33,998 nucleotides of DNA from Desulfobacterota bacterium AH_259_B03_O07 (lineage in GTDB: Bacteria > Desulfobacterota_D > UBA1144 > Nemesobacterales > CSP1-2), in NCBI GenBank assembly GCA_027717645.1, contig JALLOG010000023.1:1-33998 (forward strand), in the 5' to 3' direction. Below the pieces are notes generated by a model that was not told the DNA's origin, made no database searches, and saw nothing but the letters and a program-made list of their open reading frames with translations. Positions 30,938 to 33,998 of the stretch are shown one piece after another. The position numbers and the translations under genes were made by a program. Numbering within the stretch: the stretch's first letter is position 1; every line of letters begins with the position of its first letter.

Positions 30938-31906
30938 ATGCCTTCAATAAAAGAAACAAGGAATCAAATGATTCAGTTTGTTTTTCCTGAGCATGCAAAC
31001 AACTTAGGTACTTTGCATGGTGGAAGAGTCATGGACTGGATAATGTTAGCGGCAAGTATAACCTCATCTAGGATAGCAAAGGGAATAACCGTTTTGGGAA
31101 CAACTGATAGTATTGATTTTTTTAACCCTGTTAGGATTGGAGAAATAGTTGTATTGGATAGCTGGATTGAATTCATAGGAAACAGCTCACTAGAATTAGG
31201 AGTTCATGTGCAATCCGAAAACACTGAAACAGGTGAAATGAAATTAACCACAACATCTCACCTGGCATTTGTTGCAGTTGATAAGGATGGTATACCTAGA
31301 AGTGTCCCCAATAAAATCGCTCCTGCCGATGATAAGGAAGCGTTAATGCATCTTGAAGCACAAAATAGAAAAGATTCTAGGACCCCAGAGATAGCCAAAA
31401 GAGACGAAATGGCAAGGAACCTGGTTGATGAAACAGAGTTTACAAGGTTCAATTTACAAACAACTAAAGCCGTTCTACCTGAGGATTCCTTCTATGGAAA
31501 TTTTATGTCGGTAGGAAAACTCATGTTGGACATTGATGAAACTGCAGCAATTCTTGCAAAAAGGTTTGTAAAGGGAGATATTGTAACAGGATCGCTTGAC
31601 AACCTATACTTTCACGCACCAATTCGAGTTGGCGATATCATAATTCTTAAAGCTGGTCTAAACTATGTGGGAAATACATCTTTAGAAGTAGGAATAAAAG
31701 TTCTTTCAGAAGATTTAAATACAGGTGACCAGAAGCACACTTGCACGGCCTTTTTAAGCTTTGTTCACATTGGAAAGGATGGGAAAACCAAGCCTGTCCC
31801 AAGTTTTACTCCGGAAACTCCGTATGAAAAACGACTTTGGAAAGAGGCCGAAGCTAGAAAAAAAAGAAGAGTTGAGAGAGTAAAACAGATTAAAGAATCT
31901 ACTTAG
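30938..31906 (+). CDS. Double-hotdog acyl-CoA thioesterase
   Basis: A 322-residue protein made of two hotdog thioesterase domains (about 5-125 and 165-295) joined by a charged linker, like ACOT7/BFIT-type acyl-CoA hydrolases. Domain 1 has PEHANNLGTLHGGRVMDWIMLAA with the usual Asn and HGG helix start. Domain 2 has the diverged counterpart FYGNFMSVGKLMLDIDETAAI, where HGG is lost but the aspartate remains. Such two-domain enzymes usually have one active site built from Asn of one domain and Asp of the other. The C-terminus is a basic helix (EARKKRRVERVKQ). No SD precedes the ATG; a TTGACA lies only 14 bases upstream, too close to be its -35. Confidence 0.88.
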   Translation: MPSIKETRNQMIQFVFPEHANNLGTLHGGRVMDWIMLAASITSSRIAKGITVLGTTDSIDFFNPVRIGEIVVLDSWIEFIGNSSLELGVHVQSENTETGEMKLTTTSHLAFVAVDKDGIPRSVPNKIAPADDKEALMHLEAQNRKDSRTPEIAKRDEMARNLVDETEFTRFNLQTTKAVLPEDSFYGNFMSVGKLMLDIDETAAILAKRFVKGDIVTGSLDNLYFHAPIRVGDIIILKAGLNYVGNTSLEVGIKVLSEDLNTGDQKHTCTAFLSFVHIGKDGKTKPVPSFTPETPYEKRLWKEAEARKKRRVERVKQIKEST

Positions 31907-31945
31907 GGCTTTTTAGCTTAGATAAGTCGAGGCATTTAGAATGAG

Positions 31946-33496
31946 ATGAATGTAAAAAGCGAAAAACAATCAAAAGAAAGCAAATTTGAGAAGGAGCACT
32001 TATCCCTCTCTAATCTTTCTCGCATGATTAATGCTGAAAGGGACCTAAACGTTCTACTTGATTTCCTGATTAATGAATCAGCAAAACTTGTAGATGCCGA
32101 TAGGGCAACCCTTTTTCTGTTTGATGAAAAAACAAATCAACTTTGGTCACATCTTGCACTAGGAACTTCTGAAATAATTAGATTCGACGCAAGTCTTGGG
32201 ATCGCTGGAGAATCCTTATCAACCGGAAAGATTCTGAATATCAAAGATGCTTATAAATATCCGAGTTTTTATCGTGAAATTGATAGAAGAACCGGCTATC
32301 AAACAAAATCAATTCTTTGTGTGCCAATGAAAGATATAAAAGGCAAACCAATCGGCGTATTACAGACACTTAATAAAAAGAATGAAATGTTCACGAAAAA
32401 GGATGAGGAAACCCTAGAGATTTTTGCTTCTAATGCAGCTGTAGCCATTGAAAATGCGACATTGATAAAAGAGTTGGAGAATACAAAATCAAGGATTCAG
32501 CAGGAAAACATTGTGCTAAGGAATAAGGTAAGGGGAAGGTTCTTTACTAGTGAAATAATAGGATCAAGCAGAAGAATACAGGAGGTAGTAAATTTAATAG
32601 AAAAGATAGCAGATAGTCCGATTAATGTTCTTATTACCGGAGAAAGCGGAACCGGAAAAGAACTGGCTGCCCGTATGATTCATTTCAACAGTTCCAGATC
32701 TGAAAAACCTTTCATAGATATTAACTGCGCTTCATTACCAGAGAGCCTGCTAGAGAGCGAGCTATTTGGTATAGAAAAAGGAGTAGCTACAGGAGTAGAA
32801 AGCAGAGAGGGAAAATTTGAAATGGCAAATGGAGGAACATTATTCCTTGATGAAGTTGGCGATATGAGCCTTCCCGCACAGGCCAAGCTCCTCCGTGTAC
32901 TTCAAGAGCGTAGGCTAAGAAGAGTAGGGGGTAAAAAAGATATAGACGTTGATGTCAGGGTTATCGCCGCAACTAATAAAGATTTAATAAATGAGATTAG
33001 AAAAGAAAACTTCAGGGAAGATCTTTACTACCGCTTGAATGTAGTTCATGTACAGATGCCATCCCTCCACGAAATTAAGGAAGACATTCCTGTTCTCGCA
33101 AAGCATTTTCTAGACAATTTTACAAGTGAACTGGGAAGAGGACCTACTCGTTTCTCTCAAAAGACGATGAATTATATGGTGAATTACAATTGGCCAGGTA
33201 ATGTAAGAGAATTAGAAAACGAAATAAAAAGGGCAGTAATTCTATCAGAAAGTGATGAAATCAATGAGAATAATCTTTCAGAAAACTTAAGAAATAGATT
33301 ACAAGCAATTGATTATTCCATCGGTACTTCAGTAAATAAAGAACACAAATTTCTCAAGGATACAGTCCAAGAAATTGAGATTAAAATGATAAACGATGCG
33401 TTAGATAAAACGGGAGGAAATAAACAAAAGGCCTCAGAGATTTTGGGCCTTTCAAGGCAGGGACTTATAAAAAAGATTAAGAGATACGGACTCTGA
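31946..33496 (+). CDS. GAF-AAA+-Fis sigma54-type transcriptional regulator (GVATGV variant)
   Basis: A 516-residue regulator. Residues about 20-170 form a GAF sensor domain (LVDADRATLFLFDE, LGIAGESLSTGKILNI). A coiled linker leads to the AAA+ domain at about 205-440: Walker A GESGTGKE, Walker B GGTLFLDEVGDM, the arginine-finger region NFREDLYYRLNVVHV and sensor NWPGNVRELENE. A Fis-type helix-turn-helix ends the protein (KQKASEILGLSRQGLIKKIKRYGL region). The loop that contacts sigma54, normally GAFTGA, reads GVATGV, losing the key phenylalanine. It may activate with altered sigma54 contact or act otherwise. The ligand and target genes are unknown. The SD is weak, with GAGG about 14 bases upstream. 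Confidence 0.88.
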   Translation: MNVKSEKQSKESKFEKEHLSLSNLSRMINAERDLNVLLDFLINESAKLVDADRATLFLFDEKTNQLWSHLALGTSEIIRFDASLGIAGESLSTGKILNIKDAYKYPSFYREIDRRTGYQTKSILCVPMKDIKGKPIGVLQTLNKKNEMFTKKDEETLEIFASNAAVAIENATLIKELENTKSRIQQENIVLRNKVRGRFFTSEIIGSSRRIQEVVNLIEKIADSPINVLITGESGTGKELAARMIHFNSSRSEKPFIDINCASLPESLLESELFGIEKGVATGVESREGKFEMANGGTLFLDEVGDMSLPAQAKLLRVLQERRLRRVGGKKDIDVDVRVIAATNKDLINEIRKENFREDLYYRLNVVHVQMPSLHEIKEDIPVLAKHFLDNFTSELGRGPTRFSQKTMNYMVNYNWPGNVRELENEIKRAVILSESDEINENNLSENLRNRLQAIDYSIGTSVNKEHKFLKDTVQEIEIKMINDALDKTGGNKQKASEILGLSRQGLIKKIKRYGL

Positions 33497-33998
33497 AAAC
33501 TAACGTTTTAATAATGAAGTATTATCATTAAACACCTATCCCTAATGCAATCATTTCGAATTCACTCCTTTGTCATCTCTGTAGATGTCACGTAATTTGT
33601 GGTCACAATTTTTACAATTTCAGGATTATATTCATTAATCCTTTTCGAAATGAAAAGAATTTAATTGGCATTCCAAAAATTGCGTTAAAAAAATTAGAAA
33701 CGAAGACGTAAAAAAAATTTGCAGGTTGGGGTTGAATTTAAATTTTTTAGTCGGAGTGTATGATTTTTAGCTAAGTTTTTGGGCAGCCTTGTCCTGAGCT
33801 AAGTCGAAGGGTTGTTTCTTTGTATCAAGACAAAGAAAGAAAAAAATAAAGATTGTGGATACCCGACTGCTAAGTAATTATTACAAAGATTCTGTCTTCG
33901 AAATATATGATTTTTACGATCTCGAGGGAGCACTTCGAAAGGCTCAGATACCGTCTTAAAAGTCAAGATGTTTTTACACAATAATCTGGATCAAATGG
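33497..33998. other. Gene-free end of window: repeat module 1 copy D and module 2
   Basis: No gene is seen. A degraded form of the CTTTTC..GAAAAG hairpin lies at about 33639-33660. Module 1 follows inverted at 33667-33838: GGCATTCCAAAAATTGCGTT, TTAGTCGGAGTGTATGATTT, a GTCCTGAGCTAAGTCGAAGG motif, then the end hairpin TTTCTTTGT (33815-33823) and ACAAAGAAA (33830-33838). A diverged module 2 (GTCTTCGAAATATATGATTT) starts at 33893 on the plus strand. Confidence 0.7.

Overview
The window looks like chromosomal DNA of an AT-rich, Gram-negative-type bacterium. The signs are several Sec signal peptides, a likely lipoprotein, a c-type cytochrome, and a sigma54-type activator. The mixture of a transaldolase/glucose-6-phosphate isomerase fusion, a polyphosphate glucokinase and many TTG starts suits an uncultured deltaproteobacterium-like or related lineage. 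No rRNA or marker gene is present, so the taxonomy is only a guess.

Layout: 1-580 is a repeat-rich intergenic island. 582-3695 holds a type II NADH dehydrogenase, a secreted four-cysteine protein and a cytochrome P460-family protein. 4046-15942 is a nearly uninterrupted plus-strand sugar-phosphate cluster: ppgK, tkt, tal-pgi fusion, HAD phosphatase, rpiA, rpe, gnd, an inserted four-helix-bundle gene, zwf and pgl. Together these cover glucose entry with polyphosphate as likely donor, both oxidative steps to ribulose-5-phosphate, and the whole non-oxidative branch. 16356-17685 (minus) is a purine/NCS2-type permease broken by a one-base shift in a G8 run and flanked by two copies of a double hairpin. 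18007-18588 (minus) is a putative zinc-protease lipoprotein.

18589-19535 is a second repeat island. 19536-25619 (minus) encodes a heterodimeric ABC exporter followed by a galacturonokinase-like GHMP kinase that overlaps a sugar-phosphate nucleotidyltransferase. 25889-27817 carries small secreted or unknown proteins, including a paralogue of the four-cysteine protein. 27926-28825 looks like one integron gene cassette: a single TIGR02391-like gene on the minus strand, an attC-like site and matching core ends, with no integrase in view. 28826-29468 is a third repeat island. 29469-30040 is a VapBC-type toxin-antitoxin pair. An aldo/keto reductase, a double-hotdog thioesterase and a GAF-AAA-Fis regulator follow, then a fourth repeat island.

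The observations that most deserve checking are the isolated integron cassette; the two-member family of duplicated Cys/His secreted proteins; the four-helix-bundle gene inside the pentose phosphate operon, bounded by oppositely oriented GTCATT/AATGAC arrays; the four copies of a ~160-bp repeat whose orientation differs relative to a neighbouring module; and the kinase/nucleotidyltransferase pair behind an asymmetric ABC exporter.
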